Source of the DNA: Desulfobulbaceae bacterium
GTDB lineage: Bacteria > Desulfobacterota > Desulfobulbia > Desulfobulbales > SURF-16
Assembly (NCBI GenBank): GCA_024763495.1
Contig: JANTFJ010000139.1
Coordinates: forward strand, 1 to 6,707
Reading direction: 5' to 3'
Length of the DNA stretch: 6,707 bases
Of the stretch, positions 6,588-6,707 are shown piece after piece. The notes under the pieces are model-generated. The model saw nothing but the letters and a program-made list of their open reading frames with translations, did no database searches and was not told where the DNA came from. The position numbers were made by a program, and so were the translations under genes. Each line of letters starts with the position of its first letter. Positions within the stretch are counted from its first letter, which is position 1.

Positions 6588-6692
6588 GTCATTCCGGCAT
6601 GTTTTTAGCTGGAGGTAAGCGAGGAACGAGACTCCGATCCAGAAAGTTAGTCCATTATCCCTGGATTCCGGCTAAAAACATGCCGGAATGAC
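6588..6692. repeat. Palindromic intergenic element with perfect 22-bp ends
   Basis: The ends 6588-6609 and 6671-6692 are perfect inverted repeats starting GTCATTCCGGCATG. The right arm continues inward as CTGGATTCCGGC (6661-6672). The left arm matches this only if 23 bases (6614-6636) are removed, when GCTGGA joins ATCCAG. Outside, ATTCG (6580-6584) and CGAAT (6692-6696) extend the symmetry. Palindromes of the GTCATTCCGG type are widespread as dispersed bacterial intergenic repeats, from general knowledge. It has no coding content, and the arms would form a very strong hairpin in RNA. Confidence 0.75.
6611..6637 (+). repeat. 27-base module, copy B, inside the left arm of the palindrome
   Basis: It matches copy A at 2040-2067 except at the centre (GAA versus CCTG). 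It interrupts the otherwise continuous left arm of the element at 6588-6692, and its GGAG and CTCC ends pair with each other. It therefore looks like a small separate unit inserted into, or recombined with, the palindrome. Confidence 0.6.
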
Positions 6693-6707
6693 GAATCGCC
6701 TATTAAT

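Overview
The window is a signal-transduction locus: three large plus-strand genes, all two-component histidine kinases, set among repeat-rich non-coding DNA. There are no RNA genes, transposases, CRISPR arrays or DNA-binding regulators that I can support. The kinase style (HExNTPL phosphorylation sites with a long insertion in the dimerisation hairpin, a GAF domain with a CxxC-P motif, receiver domains at either end of kinases) and the dense palindromic intergenic repeats suggest a Desulfobacterota ('deltaproteobacterial') chromosome. This is a judgement from remembered family style, not a database match, and the genus is open.

Layout. Positions 1-153 are non-coding and hold a strong hairpin (17-69) and one copy of a short repeat (91-111). 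Gene 1 (154-1911) is a soluble REC-PAS-kinase. The 220-base gap 1912-2131 is almost entirely inverted repeats: a hairpin (1926-1954), then a 132-base element (1962-2093) closed by a 21-bp stem. Gene 2 (2132-3709) is a soluble REC-kinase-REC hybrid. Gene 3 (3690-6491) overlaps its end by 20 bases and is a membrane-anchored sensor kinase with a large extracytoplasmic domain, a PAS domain and a GAF domain. Positions 6492-6707 hold a small hairpin, an AT-rich stretch and a 105-base palindromic element.

How the genes may work together (inference). Gene 3 is the only protein that can sense outside the membrane. Its kinase core is a close paralogue of gene 1's (about half identical, without gaps, over 92 residues). 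Gene 2 carries two receivers and could pass phosphate between them. Three receivers and three kinase cores but no DNA-binding or enzymatic output domain suggest an upstream phosphorelay whose final output protein lies outside the window. Genes 2 and 3 are probably co-transcribed and translationally coupled. Gene 1 could be read into them through the structured gap, or be separate.

The genes look like known families. The most unusual signal is in the non-coding DNA. A short terminal motif occurs four times around gene 1 and the gap, and a roughly 27-base module occurs both in the leader of gene 2 and as an apparent insertion in the palindrome at the right end. The gap folds, on the sense strand only, into a fully paired three-way-junction-like structure directly upstream of the gene 2 ribosome binding site.
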